Assembly: GCF_003687455.1 (NCBI RefSeq)
Contig: NZ_PHOA01000001.1
Span: forward strand, 1 to 64,000
DNA from: Kocuria tytonicola
GTDB taxonomy: Bacteria > Actinomycetota > Actinomycetes > Actinomycetales > Micrococcaceae
DNA: 64,000 nucleotides
Direction of reading: 5' to 3'
The translations under genes were made by a program, and so were the position numbers. The number at the start of each line of letters is the position of its first letter. Positions within the stretch are counted from its first letter, which is position 1. A model generated the notes under the pieces. It was not told the origin of the DNA. It saw only the letters and a list, made by a program, of their open reading frames with translations, and made no database searches. Below, piece after piece: positions 44,017-53,178 of this stretch.

Positions 44017-44922
44017 TCAATGGTAGGTGACCGCACGGACACGCACCACGGCGCCGGCCACGCCCACGAGCGCCACCACCCCGGCCCAGATCATGCCCGT
44101 GACGCTGCTCGCCACGAAGGACTCCCGGAGCACGCCCACCACGCGCTCCACCACGAGGTGCGCCACGGGGTCCACCCCGGAGGCGTCCACCACGGTCCGG
44201 GCCGCCGTGAGGGCCACACCGAGCACGAGGCCCACGCACGCAACTCCCGCGAGACCCACGCCGGCGAGCGCGAGCCAGCGCCGCGGCGTCGTCGCCACCG
44301 CGGCCACCGCGCACGCGCCGGCGAGCCACGGCAGGGCGTGGCGCCACTGCGCGCACCACACGAGCGCGTCCACGACGCCGCCCGTGTGCACCCCGGGGAC
44401 GGTCACTGTGAGGTTCTGCGTGTCGAGACCCGGCGAGAGGCCCGTGGTGTCCTGGATCTGCCGCTGCACCGCCTGGCCGAGGGCGGAGACGTCCACCACG
44501 AGCTCGTCCGGGGCGTGGCCGGCCTCGGCGGCCACGGGGACGTTCGCGTCGTGGGTGTCGTCCAGCACCGCGAGCCACGTGCCCTGCTGCTCCGGCGCGG
44601 TCAGCCAGGTCTGGGCGGCGCTCACCGCGGTCTCCCGCAGCTTCTCCGCGGCCCGGTCCAGGGGCGCGATGCCGGTGTGGACGTTCTCCAGCGCGCTGAA
44701 CGCGGCCCGGTCCAGGACGGTGCGCACGAGCTCGTTCTGGAACCCGGAGTCGGTGACCACGGACGAGGCCGTGTCCTGGAAGCCGGACGGCGAGAGCACG
44801 TGCGCCTGCACCCAGCTCAGCCCCAGCCACGCGGCGAAGCCTGCGCCCGCGAGGACGGCGAGGAGGGCGGAGGCGAGCGCGCGGACCACGGCCGCGGGAC
44901 GGGGAGAGGCGGAGGAGCTCAC
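44017..44922 (-). CDS. Membrane protein of unknown function upstream of ispH
   Basis: 301-residue protein. One helix near the N-terminus ([23 protein letters not shown]) and three near the C-terminus flank a ~150-residue exported region with [27 protein letters not shown]. This layout resembles actinobacterial integral membrane proteins often found beside DNA-repair genes; no function is known to me. The GTG at 44922 is supported by TACAGT (minus strand 44934-44929) ending exactly 6 bases before it. It is co-transcribed with ispH and divergent from xseA. Confidence 0.72.
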   Translation of the reverse strand: MSSSASPRPAAVVRALASALLAVLAGAGFAAWLGLSWVQAHVLSPSGFQDTASSVVTDSGFQNELVRTVLDRAAFSALENVHTGIAPLDRAAEKLRETAVSAAQTWLTAPEQQGTWLAVLDDTHDANVPVAAEAGHAPDELVVDVSALGQAVQRQIQDTTGLSPGLDTQNLTVTVPGVHTGGVVDALVWCAQWRHALPWLAGACAVAAVATTPRRWLALAGVGLAGVACVGLVLGVALTAARTVVDASGVDPVAHLVVERVVGVLRESFVASSVTGMIWAGVVALVGVAGAVVRVRAVTYH

Positions 44923-44981
44923 CGCTCCACTGTAGAGAAGGAGCGGCTGTGCGTGTCCCCAGTGGGTGATACTCATGTGTC

Positions 44982-46274
44982 ATGGACTCCTCGTTCCCCG
45001 CCGACGCCGCTCCCGCCCGGAATGCTCCCGCGGAACTTCCCGAGCTGGCCAGGGACACCTCCCCGGAGAACCCCTGGCCGCTGCGCAAGCTGTCCCACTC
45101 CCTGCACGGCTGGATCCAGAAGGCCCCGGCGGCGTGGGTGGAGGGCCAGGTGATCGAGGTCAACCAGCGGGCCCGTGTCTCCTACGTCACCCTGAGGGAC
45201 CTGGAAGAGGAGGCCTCGGTGAGCGTCACCCTCTTCCAGAACGAGATGGCCCGCCTGGAACGCCCCCTCGAGCGCGGCGCGCGGGTGGTCGTGAGCCTCA
45301 AGGCTGACTTCTACGTCAAGGCCGGCCGACTCTCCATGCTGGGCAGGGACATCCGTCCCGTGGGGCTCGGGGACCTGCTGGAGCGGCTCGAACGGCTGCG
45401 CCGGGCCCTGGCGGACGAGGGGCTCTTCGACCCCGCACGCAAGAAGCCGCTTCCCGTGCTCCCCCACCGCGTGGGTCTGATCACCGGGCGGAACTCGGAC
45501 GCGGAGAAGGACGTGGTGCGCAACGCCACCAACCGCTGGCCGGGCGTGCAGTTCGAGATCCGCGAGGTCCCGGTGCAGGGAGCGGGCTCGGCCCGCGCCG
45601 TCATCGGTGCGCTCGAGGAGCTGGACCGCATGGCCGAGGTGGACGTGATCGTGATCGCCCGCGGTGGAGGTGCCTTCGAGGACCTGCTGTCCTTCAGCGA
45701 CGAAGCCCTGCTGCGTGCCGTGTTTGCCGCGGACACCCCCGTGGTGAGCGCGATCGGCCACGAGAACGACCAGCCCCTGTTGGACCACGTGGCGGACGTC
45801 CGGGCCTCCACCCCCACGGACGCGGGCAAGCGCATCGTCCCGGACGTCCAGGACGAGCGGCTGCGCCTCTCCCAGGCCCGTTCCGCACTGGACCGGGCGG
45901 TGGGCACCATGATCGAGCGTGAGCAGCAGGGCCTCGCCACGGTGCGCTCCCGCCCGGTGCTCGCGCAGCCGGACGGCATGATCCTGGTGCGCGAGGAGGA
46001 CCTGGACCGGTGGCGCACCCGTGCGTGGTCCGCAGCCAGCTCCCTCACCCTGCGCGCGCAGGACTCCGTGGCCCAGATGCGCGCCCGGGTCCGCGCGCTG
46101 TCCCCGCAGCAGACCCTGGACCGCGGGTACGCCGTGGTGCAGACCCCGGACGGCTCCGTGCTCACGGACGCCACCCGGGCGGAGGTGGGCCAGTCGCTCA
46201 CCGTCCGGCTCGCGTCCGGGGAGCTCGGCGTGGACGTCACCGGCACCAGCACCCGCCGGCCGGGCGAGCACTGA
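44982..46274 (+). CDS. xseA: Exodeoxyribonuclease VII large subunit XseA
   Basis: 430-residue catalytic subunit degrading single-stranded DNA. OB-fold N-terminus WVEGQVIEVNQRARVSYVTLRDLEEEASVSVTLF, then the nuclease core LPHRVGLITGRNSDAEKDVVRNATNRWP, DVIVIARGGGAFEDLLSFSDEALLRAVF and TPVVSAIGHENDQPLLDHVADVRASTPTDA, and the coiled-coil tail ending in the DRGYAVVQTPDG motif. xseB follows after 31 bases. Confidence 0.95.
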   Translation: MDSSFPADAAPARNAPAELPELARDTSPENPWPLRKLSHSLHGWIQKAPAAWVEGQVIEVNQRARVSYVTLRDLEEEASVSVTLFQNEMARLERPLERGARVVVSLKADFYVKAGRLSMLGRDIRPVGLGDLLERLERLRRALADEGLFDPARKKPLPVLPHRVGLITGRNSDAEKDVVRNATNRWPGVQFEIREVPVQGAGSARAVIGALEELDRMAEVDVIVIARGGGAFEDLLSFSDEALLRAVFAADTPVVSAIGHENDQPLLDHVADVRASTPTDAGKRIVPDVQDERLRLSQARSALDRAVGTMIEREQQGLATVRSRPVLAQPDGMILVREEDLDRWRTRAWSAASSLTLRAQDSVAQMRARVRALSPQQTLDRGYAVVQTPDGSVLTDATRAEVGQSLTVRLASGELGVDVTGTSTRRPGEH

Positions 46275-46305
46275 ATCCCCAGAGAACCCCAGCGAAAGGC
46301 ACACC

Positions 46306-46584
46306 GTGGCACAGCAGAACCAGAACACCGATCCCCAGCAGGGCGCACCGGACCTCTCGGACGTCGACGGCCTTGGCTACGAGCAGGCCCGCGAGCAGCT
46401 CGTGGAGATCGTCTCCCGTCTGGAGGCCGGGGGCACCACCCTGGAGGAGTCCCTGCAGCTGTGGGAGCGCGGCGAGGCGCTGGCCACCCGCTGCGAGCAG
46501 TGGCTCGACGGCGCCCGGGAACGGCTCAACGCCGCCCGCGCCCGGCGGGAGAACCGGGACCGGGCGGCGTCGGACGGGGAGTGA
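46306..46584 (+). CDS. xseB: Exodeoxyribonuclease VII small subunit XseB
   Basis: 92-residue small subunit. The family core LGYEQAREQLVEIVSRLEAGGTTLEESLQLWERGEALATRCEQWL is intact, with a Gln/Asn-rich start and a charged tail. The GTG start at 46306 follows CGAAAGG. A longer in-frame reading from 46021 runs back into xseA and is not real. Confidence 0.94.
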   Translation: MAQQNQNTDPQQGAPDLSDVDGLGYEQAREQLVEIVSRLEAGGTTLEESLQLWERGEALATRCEQWLDGARERLNAARARRENRDRAASDGE

Positions 46585-46617
46585 GCCCCGGAAGCTGCCG
46601 GTGAGGAGGAGCCGGAC

Positions 46618-47835
46618 CTACTGCTGGTAGGTGGAGAGGAACTCGCCCAGCCGGTCCAGCGCGGTGTCCAGCATGTCCACGGACGGCAGGGTGACCAGCC
46701 GGAAGTGGTCCGGCTCCGCCCAGTTGAACGCGGTGCCGTGGCTCAGCAGGATCTTCTGCTCCTTGAGCAGGTCCAGGGCGAAGCGCTCGTCGTCCACGAT
46801 CCCGAACTTCTCCACGTCCAGCTTGGGGAACAGGTAGAGCGCGCCGTGGGCCTGCTCGCACGTGACGCCGTCGATCTCGTTGAGCTTGCGGTGGGCGATG
46901 TCCCGCTGCGCCTTGAGCCGCCCGCCGGGGAGGATGAGGTCGTTGATGGACTGGTACCCGCCGAGCGCCGTCTGGATGGCGTGCTGCGCGGGGACGTTCG
47001 CGCACATGCGCATGTTGGCGAGCAGCTTGATGCCCTCCAGGTAGGACTCCGCGCGCCAGTTCGGCCCGGTGATGGCCAGCCACCCGGAGCGGTAGCCCGC
47101 CACCCGGTACGCCTTGGACAGGCCCGAGAACGTCAGGCACAGCACGTCCTCACCGGTGAGGCTCGCGGTGTTGATCATCTCGGCGTCGTCGTACGTGATC
47201 TTCTCGTAGATCTCGTCCGAGAACAGGATGAGGTCGTGCTTCTTGGCCAGGTCCACGATCTTCTGCAGCGTCTCGCGGGAGTACACCGCGCCCGTGGGGT
47301 TGTTGGGGTTGATGACCACGATGCCCTTGGTGCGGCTGGTGATCTTGGACTCCATGTCCTCCAGGTCCGGGTTCCAGCCGTTGTCCTCGTCGCACATGTA
47401 GTGCACGGGCGTGCCGCCGGACAGCGCCACGGAGGCAGTCCACAGCGGGTAGTCCGGTGAGGGGATGAGCAGCTCGTCACCGGGGTTGCACAGGGCCTGC
47501 AGGGTCATGGTGATCAGCTCGGACACGCCGTTGCCCAGGTACACGTCGTCCGTGTCCAGGTTCATGATCCCGCGCGTCTGGTAGTACTGCACCACGGCCG
47601 TGCGGGCCGAGTAGATGCCGCGGGAGTCCGAGTAGCCCTGCGCGTTCGGCAGGTTCTTGATCATGTCCACCAGGATGGCGTCCGGGGCCTCGAAACCGAA
47701 GGGTGCGGGGTTGCCGATGTTCAGGCGCAGGATGCGCTGACCGGCCGCCTCCATCTGCTCCGCCTGCTCCAGCACGGGGCCGCGGATGTCGTAGAGGACG
47801 TTCTTCAGCTTGTCGGACTGCTTCACCTTTGCCAT
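46618..47835 (-). CDS. Pyridoxal-phosphate aminotransferase, alanine type (AlaA-like)
   Basis: 405-residue class I aminotransferase. N-terminal IRGPVLEQAEQMEAAGQRILRLNIGNPAPFGF, the cofactor region GNGVSELITMTLQAL, INPNNPTGAVYSRE, SDEIYEKITYDD and the PLP Lys in CLTFSGLSKAYRVAGYRSGW. This pattern and length fit the AlaA/YfbQ glutamate-pyruvate aminotransferase group. TAGTCT (minus strand 47847-47842) ends 6 bases before the ATG, a leaderless-type start. Confidence 0.93.
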   Translation of the reverse strand: MAKVKQSDKLKNVLYDIRGPVLEQAEQMEAAGQRILRLNIGNPAPFGFEAPDAILVDMIKNLPNAQGYSDSRGIYSARTAVVQYYQTRGIMNLDTDDVYLGNGVSELITMTLQALCNPGDELLIPSPDYPLWTASVALSGGTPVHYMCDEDNGWNPDLEDMESKITSRTKGIVVINPNNPTGAVYSRETLQKIVDLAKKHDLILFSDEIYEKITYDDAEMINTASLTGEDVLCLTFSGLSKAYRVAGYRSGWLAITGPNWRAESYLEGIKLLANMRMCANVPAQHAIQTALGGYQSINDLILPGGRLKAQRDIAHRKLNEIDGVTCEQAHGALYLFPKLDVEKFGIVDDERFALDLLKEQKILLSHGTAFNWAEPDHFRLVTLPSVDMLDTALDRLGEFLSTYQQ

Positions 47836-47866
47836 GGGGCCAGACTACTCGCGGGTCCGTGGCGCT

Positions 47867-47888
47867 CCCCGGGCGTGACACCCCGGGG
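47867..47888 (-). terminator. Short GC hairpin after the osmoprotectant-binding gene
   Basis: CCCCGGG (47867-47873) pairs with CCCGGGG (47882-47888), about 30 bases downstream of the lipoprotein stop on the minus strand. No T-run; weak evidence. Confidence 0.35.
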
Positions 47889-47917
47889 CCCACGCGGTGC
47901 AGCCCGGCCCGGGGCAC

Positions 47918-48958
47918 TCAGCGCGGCTGCTCCCGCACGAACTGCGCCGTCTTCTCCGGGCTCATGGCCGGCGCCGAGCCGCCCGCGAGCCGCGTGATGG
48001 TCGTGAGGTCCTCGGTGCGCAGGTCCGCGGACGCCGCGTTCACGGAGGACACCGCCCGGTCCTCGAGGGTCTCGGAGCCGAGCACCACGGCCCGCTCCGG
48101 GCGGAACAGCCGGTCGGGGTCGTCCAGCGCCACGAGGGCCTCGTCCTCGATCACGGGTTCCGAGGAGCGCAGCACGGCCGCCTGCACCTTGTCCGTGAGC
48201 AGTGCGTCCACGAGCTCGTCGGTGGTCCCGAACTCGGGTGTGGCCTTTGGCGCGCAGTCGTAGTACGCCTTCAGCCCGCGCTCGCCCTGAGCACTGTCCG
48301 CGTACCCGGAAGCCATGCCCACCGAGAGCTTGCCGCACTGCTTGCCCGCGGTGTTCATGTCCCCCAGGTTGTACTGGGCGCTGGTCGCGGCGGTGACGAC
48401 CACCCGGTCCGTGCGCTGGGCACCGGAGCTGTCCAGCGCCTCCAGACCGCTCGGGAGGACGTTCGGCAGGGCGCGGTAGACGTCGTCGTCGGAGGGGCCC
48501 GTCTCCCCCGTGATGCCCAGCAGCTGCCCCAGGGAGTCCAGCAACCCGCGCGGGGCGTCGGTGTTGGGGGTGGCCGTGGGCGAGGGGGACGGCTTCGCGT
48601 CCGCGGGGAGCCCGTGCTGCCGGGCGTAGACGTAGAGGTCGCCGGTGAACTCCGGCACCATGCTCACGCGCCCGTCCTGGAGCGCCGCGAAGATCTTCTC
48701 GCGGGAGGAGCCCACGTCCACCACGGTGGCGGCCACGCCGTCGGCGGCCAGTCGCTGCTGGTAGTAGTGGGCGAGCACGCGGGTCTGGGTGTCCACTCCG
48801 GTGGCGATCTTCACGGTCCCGCCCCCGGCGGACGACGACGCCGTGGCCGCCCCACCGGCGTCCGTCCCCGCCTGCTCCGGGCTGGCCCCGCAGCCGGCGA
48901 GCGCCAGACAGAACGCCGTGGCCGCTGCGGCCGCCCGGATCCGGGAGGAGGCTGTCAC
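47918..48958 (-). CDS. Osmoprotectant/glycine-betaine-binding lipoprotein
   Basis: 346-residue ABC substrate-binding protein of the OpuAC/ProX family. The lipobox is FCLALAGC (Cys about residue 23), followed by a Gly/Ala/Ser linker. Core: VKIATGVDTQTRVLAHYYQQRLAADGV, MVPEFTGDLYVYARQHGL and AVLRSSEPVIEDEALVALDD. A Pro/Ser insertion with SPSPTATPNTDAP interrupts the first lobe. The GTG start overlaps the NUDIX stop by GTGA. No permease or ATPase is adjacent, so it must work with components elsewhere. Confidence 0.82.
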   Translation of the reverse strand: MTASSRIRAAAAATAFCLALAGCGASPEQAGTDAGGAATASSSAGGGTVKIATGVDTQTRVLAHYYQQRLAADGVAATVVDVGSSREKIFAALQDGRVSMVPEFTGDLYVYARQHGLPADAKPSPSPTATPNTDAPRGLLDSLGQLLGITGETGPSDDDVYRALPNVLPSGLEALDSSGAQRTDRVVVTAATSAQYNLGDMNTAGKQCGKLSVGMASGYADSAQGERGLKAYYDCAPKATPEFGTTDELVDALLTDKVQAAVLRSSEPVIEDEALVALDDPDRLFRPERAVVLGSETLEDRAVSSVNAASADLRTEDLTTITRLAGGSAPAMSPEKTAQFVREQPR

Positions 48959-49470
48959 CGGTCGTGACCGGGTTCGGTGGACACGTCCTGCTCGGCGACC
49001 GCCTCGGGCGGGGTCTGCTCCCCGACGAACTGCTCGAGTCCCGCCAGGCGCAGGCCCTGGTCCACCAGGTCCAGGCGCTTCAGGCCGCCCACCTCCGCGA
49101 GCGGGAACCAGGCGGCGTCGTCCGAGGAACCGTCCTGCTCCACGGCGAGTTCGCCACTCATGATGTGCGCGGTGTAGAGCACGCGGCACGCGTGGTTGCC
49201 GCGCGTGGTGGGGTCCAGGCGCTGCTCGGGGCTCATCCAGTAGCTGTGCACGCCCACCAGACCGTCCGAGGCCACGCGGTAGCCGGTCTCCTCGAAGACC
49301 TCCCGGAGCATGGTCTGCTCCGGCTGCTCCCCCGGTTCCATCCCGCCCCCGGGCAGCGTCCACGCACCCTCGAAGTCCGGGTGGCGGGGGTTCCAGTGCG
49401 TCAGCAGCAGGTGGTCGTCACGGGTGATCAGGGCGTAGGCGCCCACGCGGGAGTCGAACGGCTGGCTCAT
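48955..49470 (-). CDS. NUDIX hydrolase
   Basis: 171-residue pyrophosphohydrolase. The Nudix box Gx5Ex7REUxEExGU is exact: GGMEPGEQPEQTMLREVFEETGY at residues ~42-64, preceded by AWTLPGG. TACACT (minus strand 49482-49477) ends 6 bases before the ATG, so the transcript is probably leaderless and continues into the lipoprotein gene through a GTGA overlap. Substrate unknown. Confidence 0.92.
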   Translation of the reverse strand: MSQPFDSRVGAYALITRDDHLLLTHWNPRHPDFEGAWTLPGGGMEPGEQPEQTMLREVFEETGYRVASDGLVGVHSYWMSPEQRLDPTTRGNHACRVLYTAHIMSGELAVEQDGSSDDAAWFPLAEVGGLKRLDLVDQGLRLAGLEQFVGEQTPPEAVAEQDVSTEPGHDR

Positions 49471-49715
49471 GGCGCCAGTGTAGTGGCGCGTCCGGGGCGT
49501 CCCCTGGCACGCGGGCGTCCTCGCGTCCGGCCCGCGGTGGGCAGCCCGTCAGCCGGCGCCAGCTGAGCCACCGTGCTCCCCGGACGGGGCGGACGGTGGC
49601 CCGGAGGGAGGCGGGACGGCCCCGTGCAGGGCGCGAGCGGCGTCGTCGTCCGGGCGTGCACTGCGGCGCCGGCTGCCGTGCGGCAGGCAGTGGGCGCGGG
49701 GCCCATAATGGGCGG

Positions 49716-50747
49716 GTGAGCATCGTGGAGAACGCCATCTATCGCAACGGCCGGAAAGTGGAGTCCCCGCGCTCCCTGGAGAGCACGTACGACCTGCTGC
49801 AGCGCACGCTGGACCGGCCCGCCGAGAGCGAGAGCGGCGAGGACACCGTGCTCGCGTGGATCGGGCTGTACCGGCCCTCGGCGGAGGAGATCGACTCGCT
49901 CGCCCAGCACTTCGACCTTCACGAACTCGCCGTGGAGGACACCGTGCAGGCGCACCAGCGGCCCAAGATGGAGCGCTACGGGCGCACGCTGTTCACCGTG
50001 ATCCGCCCCGCCGTGTACCAGGACGAGACCGAGACCGTGGAGATCGGCGAGATCCACATCTTCACGGGACCCAACTTCGTCATCACCATCCGCCACTCGG
50101 AGTCCAGCGGGGTGAGCCGGGTGCGCAAGCGCGTGGAGGCGGACCCCGAGCTGCTGTGCTTCGGCCCGGACGGGGTGCTGTACGCGCTGCTGGACCAGAT
50201 CGTGGACGACTACTTCCCGGTGCTGTCCGGGCTGGAGAACGACATCGACGAGATCGAGGACGCCCTGTTCGCCGGGGAGTCCACCGTCTCCCAGCGCATC
50301 TACGAGCTCGCGCGCGAGATCAACGAGTTCCACCGCGGCGTGGCACCCCTGAGCAACGTGATGCAGCGCTACTTCGCGGGCTTCACCAAGTACGGCACCC
50401 ACGAGGAGCTGCAGCACCGGCTGCGGGACGTGCTGGACCACGTGATCGCGGTGAGCGGCAAGCTCGAGTCCATGCGCTCCTCGCTCACGGACGCCATGAG
50501 CCTGGACTCCACGCTCACCACGGCCCGGCAGAACGAGGCCGCCATGGTGCAGAACGAGCAGATGAAGAAGATCTCCTCGTGGGCGGCCATCCTGTTCGCG
50601 CCTTCCATCGTGGGCTCCATCTACGGCATGAACTTCAAGGCCATGCCCGAGCTGGAGTGGGCATTCGGCTATCCCATGGCGCTCGTGCTCATGGTGCTCG
50701 TGGGCGTGGTGCTCTACGTGGTGTTCAAGGTCAAGGACTGGCTCTGA
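49716..50747 (+). CDS. corA: Magnesium/cobalt transporter CorA
   Basis: 343-residue divalent-cation channel. A large cytoplasmic domain (WIGLYRPSAEEIDSLAQHFDLHELAVEDTVQAHQRPKME) precedes two C-terminal helices; the signature GMN is in IVGSIYGMNFKAMPE. CATAAT (49704-49709) ends exactly 6 bases before the GTG, with no Shine-Dalgarno: a clear leaderless candidate. The next gene, mscS, has its own leaderless-type promoter. Confidence 0.95.
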   Translation: MSIVENAIYRNGRKVESPRSLESTYDLLQRTLDRPAESESGEDTVLAWIGLYRPSAEEIDSLAQHFDLHELAVEDTVQAHQRPKMERYGRTLFTVIRPAVYQDETETVEIGEIHIFTGPNFVITIRHSESSGVSRVRKRVEADPELLCFGPDGVLYALLDQIVDDYFPVLSGLENDIDEIEDALFAGESTVSQRIYELAREINEFHRGVAPLSNVMQRYFAGFTKYGTHEELQHRLRDVLDHVIAVSGKLESMRSSLTDAMSLDSTLTTARQNEAAMVQNEQMKKISSWAAILFAPSIVGSIYGMNFKAMPELEWAFGYPMALVLMVLVGVVLYVVFKVKDWL

Positions 50748-50782
50748 GCGGTCTCCCACCCCGGGCGGCTAGCCTGGCGGGG

Positions 50783-51859
50783 ATGCACAACCTCGAATTC
50801 TGGCTCGACAAACCCTTCCGCGTGCTCCTGGTGCTGCTCGGCGCCGTGGTGGTCTCCGCCGTGGTGCGACTGCTGATCCGCAAGATCACCCGCGGCATCG
50901 CCCGGGGGACTCAGTCCCGGATCATCAAGCGCTTCGACCACGGGCAGTCCCGCTGGGTCCAGGACGCCGGTGTGGCCTCGGAGCGTCAGGCGCTGCGGGC
51001 GCGCACCATCGGCGCGGTGCTGGCCTCGGTGTCCACGATCATCGTGTGGGCCATTGCCATCCTCATGATCATCTCGGAGCTCGGCTTCAACATCGCCCCG
51101 GTGATCGCCTCCGCGGGCATCGCGGGCGTGGCCCTGTCCTTCGGCGCACAGTCCCTGGTGAAGGACTACCTCTCGGGCATCTTCATGGTGGCCGAGGACC
51201 AGCTGGGCATCGGCGACTCCGTGGACGTGGGGGAAGCCATCGGCACGGTGGAGAACGTGGGTCTGCGCGTGACCCAGGTGCGGGACGTCAAGGGCACCCT
51301 GTGGCACGTGCGCAACGGCGAGATCCTGCGCGTGGGCAACCAGTCCCAGGGCTGGGCCCGCTGCGTGCTGGACATCCCCGTGCCCTACGACACGAACATC
51401 GACCTCGTGGCGGACATGATCGAGCACGAGGCGCTGCTCGTGCGGGACGATCCCGATGTGGGCCCCAGCATCGTGGCCGACCCCGAGGTCTGGGGTGTGG
51501 AGAACATCTCCGGGGAGAGCATCACCATCCGGCTGGCCGTCAAGACCGCACCGCTCGAGCAGTGGGACGTGGCCCGGGTGATGCGCGTGCGGATCAAGAA
51601 GATGCTGGACCGGGACGGGCTGCGCATCCCCCTGACCCACCAGGTCACGGTGCGCACCGGTTCCGAGCCCGAGACCTTCACGGACGCCCCCACCACGTCC
51701 TTCCCGATGCCGCGCGTACCGACCACGGGTCAGGTGCGCACCACTCCCCTGTTCCCCCACACCTCTGCGGAGGACAGCCACACCCCGGACGGCCGCACCC
51801 CCAGCCGGGACGAGACGGGTGAGGGCACCAGCTCCTCCGAACGCCGCGGCGACGGCTGA
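50783..51859 (+). CDS. MscS-family mechanosensitive channel
   Basis: 358-residue small-conductance channel protecting against hypo-osmotic shock. Three N-terminal helices end in the pore helix APVIASAGIAGVALSFGAQSLVKDYLSGIF, followed by the MscS beta domain GDSVDVGEAIGTVENVGLRVTQVRDVKGTLWHVRNGEILRVGN. The last ~85 residues are a Pro/Thr-rich tail. TAGCCT (50770-50775) ends 7 bases before the ATG. Confidence 0.94.
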   Translation: MHNLEFWLDKPFRVLLVLLGAVVVSAVVRLLIRKITRGIARGTQSRIIKRFDHGQSRWVQDAGVASERQALRARTIGAVLASVSTIIVWAIAILMIISELGFNIAPVIASAGIAGVALSFGAQSLVKDYLSGIFMVAEDQLGIGDSVDVGEAIGTVENVGLRVTQVRDVKGTLWHVRNGEILRVGNQSQGWARCVLDIPVPYDTNIDLVADMIEHEALLVRDDPDVGPSIVADPEVWGVENISGESITIRLAVKTAPLEQWDVARVMRVRIKKMLDRDGLRIPLTHQVTVRTGSEPETFTDAPTTSFPMPRVPTTGQVRTTPLFPHTSAEDSHTPDGRTPSRDETGEGTSSSERRGDG

Positions 51860-51865
51860 TCCGGC

Positions 51866-52789
51866 TCAGCGCCGCTTCCTGTTCCGCCCGTTCTTGACCT
51901 TGCGGCCGGGCTTGCGCCGCAGACCGGGTTTGGTGCTCGCTCCGGCCTTGGCCCACCCCCCGGACTGTGCCTTGCCGCCGCGCTGCTTCTCCGGCGTCTT
52001 CTCCACGGCCGTCTCCGCCCCGCGCCCTTCGTCCTTCGCGGACGACGCCGCACGGCGGGGTGGTACTGCCTCGTCCCGTCCGCTGGACTCCCTGCGTCCC
52101 CGGACAATGCCCACGAAACGCTGCACCGCGTCCTCGGTGGCCTCGTCCACGGTCTTCGGCCACACCAGCACCACGGGAAGGACGGGGGCGTCCGTGAGCT
52201 CGCGGGTGGTCACGTCCTTGCGGGCGTGCAGGCGCGCCACGGACATCGGCAGCACCACGGGCCCCACACCGGCGGCCGCGAGCTCGACGGCCATGGCGGC
52301 GTCGTCGATGTCCGCGTGGGGCTGGGGCGTGGACTCCTCGCGGAGCTGGGCGGTGGTGAGGCAGTCCAGGACGCTCAGCAGGTCCTCGGTGGGCAGGACG
52401 GCCACCTGGAGCTCGTCGTAGAGGTGCACGGCGTGGTGGGTGGCCCGCAGCTCCTCCAGGCTGGGGTCCGTGGGTGACCAGCCGAGGCGCACGAAGCACG
52501 CGGTCACGGTGCCGTCCTGCAGCACCTCACGCCACTGGCCCGCGGGGACCAGCTCGTCCCGCAGAAGGGGCGTGAGCTGGCGGTCCCGCCACCTCCCGAG
52601 CCACTTGCCGGGCATCACGCCGGGGACGTAGCCCACGGTGAAGGCCGGTGCGACGGCATCGTCCGTGGCCTGGACACCCGGCGCGCCCTTCGCACCCGAG
52701 TGGAGGCCTGGTGCGACGGGATCAGCCGGGGTGTCCGGCGTGTCCGGGGCAGACGGGTCGCGGGGCAGGGCTGGTTCGGCTGCGGTCAT
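51866..52789 (-). CDS. LysR-type substrate-binding-domain protein lacking a DNA-binding domain
   Basis: 307-residue protein. Residues ~48-235 look like a stand-alone LysR substrate-binding (PBP2) domain: FTVGYVPGVMPGKWLGRWRD, VTACFVRLGWSPT, HLYDELQVAVLPTEDLLSV and PVLPVVLVWPKT. The first ~45 residues are Pro/Asp-rich and the last ~70 Lys/Arg-rich (GLRRKPGRKVKNGRNRKRR), which may bind nucleic acid. No helix-turn-helix or signal peptide is present. TAGTCT (minus strand 52801-52796) ends 6 bases before the ATG. Function unknown. Confidence 0.75.
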   Translation of the reverse strand: MTAAEPALPRDPSAPDTPDTPADPVAPGLHSGAKGAPGVQATDDAVAPAFTVGYVPGVMPGKWLGRWRDRQLTPLLRDELVPAGQWREVLQDGTVTACFVRLGWSPTDPSLEELRATHHAVHLYDELQVAVLPTEDLLSVLDCLTTAQLREESTPQPHADIDDAAMAVELAAAGVGPVVLPMSVARLHARKDVTTRELTDAPVLPVVLVWPKTVDEATEDAVQRFVGIVRGRRESSGRDEAVPPRRAASSAKDEGRGAETAVEKTPEKQRGGKAQSGGWAKAGASTKPGLRRKPGRKVKNGRNRKRR

Positions 52790-52912
52790 GCCCCCAGACT
52801 AGAGGGCGGGTGCTCGCGCTCCCCCACCAGGCCCACGTGGTGCCCGCGGGCGGCACACGGGCCGCTGATGTGCGAAATCCGCCCGGGAGGACTACAGTGA
52901 TGCCTGTTGTTC

Positions 52913-52985
52913 GGGGCCTTAGCTCAGTTGGTAGAGCGTTTCGTTCGCAATGAAAAGGTCAGGGGTTCGATTCCCCTAGGCTCCA
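52913..52985 (+). tRNA. tRNA-Ala (anticodon CGC)
   Basis: A 73-base cloverleaf: acceptor GGGGCCT paired with AGGCTCC, D-arm GCTCAGTTGGTAGAGC, anticodon stem TTTCG/TGAAA with loop TTCGCAA (anticodon CGC, codon GCG), T-arm AGGGGTTCGATTCCCCT, discriminator A. CCA is not encoded (CCC follows). TACAGT at 52893-52898 is a likely -10 box. Confidence 0.95.
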
Positions 52986-52994
52986 CCCGATGGC

Positions 52995-53028
52995 ACGAAG
53001 GGCCCCACCGAGAGGTGGGGCCCTTCGT
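52995..53028 (+). terminator. Terminator of tRNA-Ala
   Basis: ACGAAGGGCCCCACC (52995-53009) pairs perfectly over 15 bases with GGTGGGGCCCTTCGT (53014-53028) around a GAGA tetraloop, 10 bases after the tRNA. No T-run but a very stable stem. Confidence 0.75.
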
Positions 53029-53178
53029 CGTGGGTGCAGGTGCCCTCCCGGTGTCACCACCCCCCCCGCCCGGCAAGGACCGTGGGGCACGCGGGCCCGA
53101 GCACGCGGTGCAGAACGGTGCGACGTCATGGGCAACCATCTCCGCAGCTCAACTGCGGTGCGGGGATACGGTGAGTTC

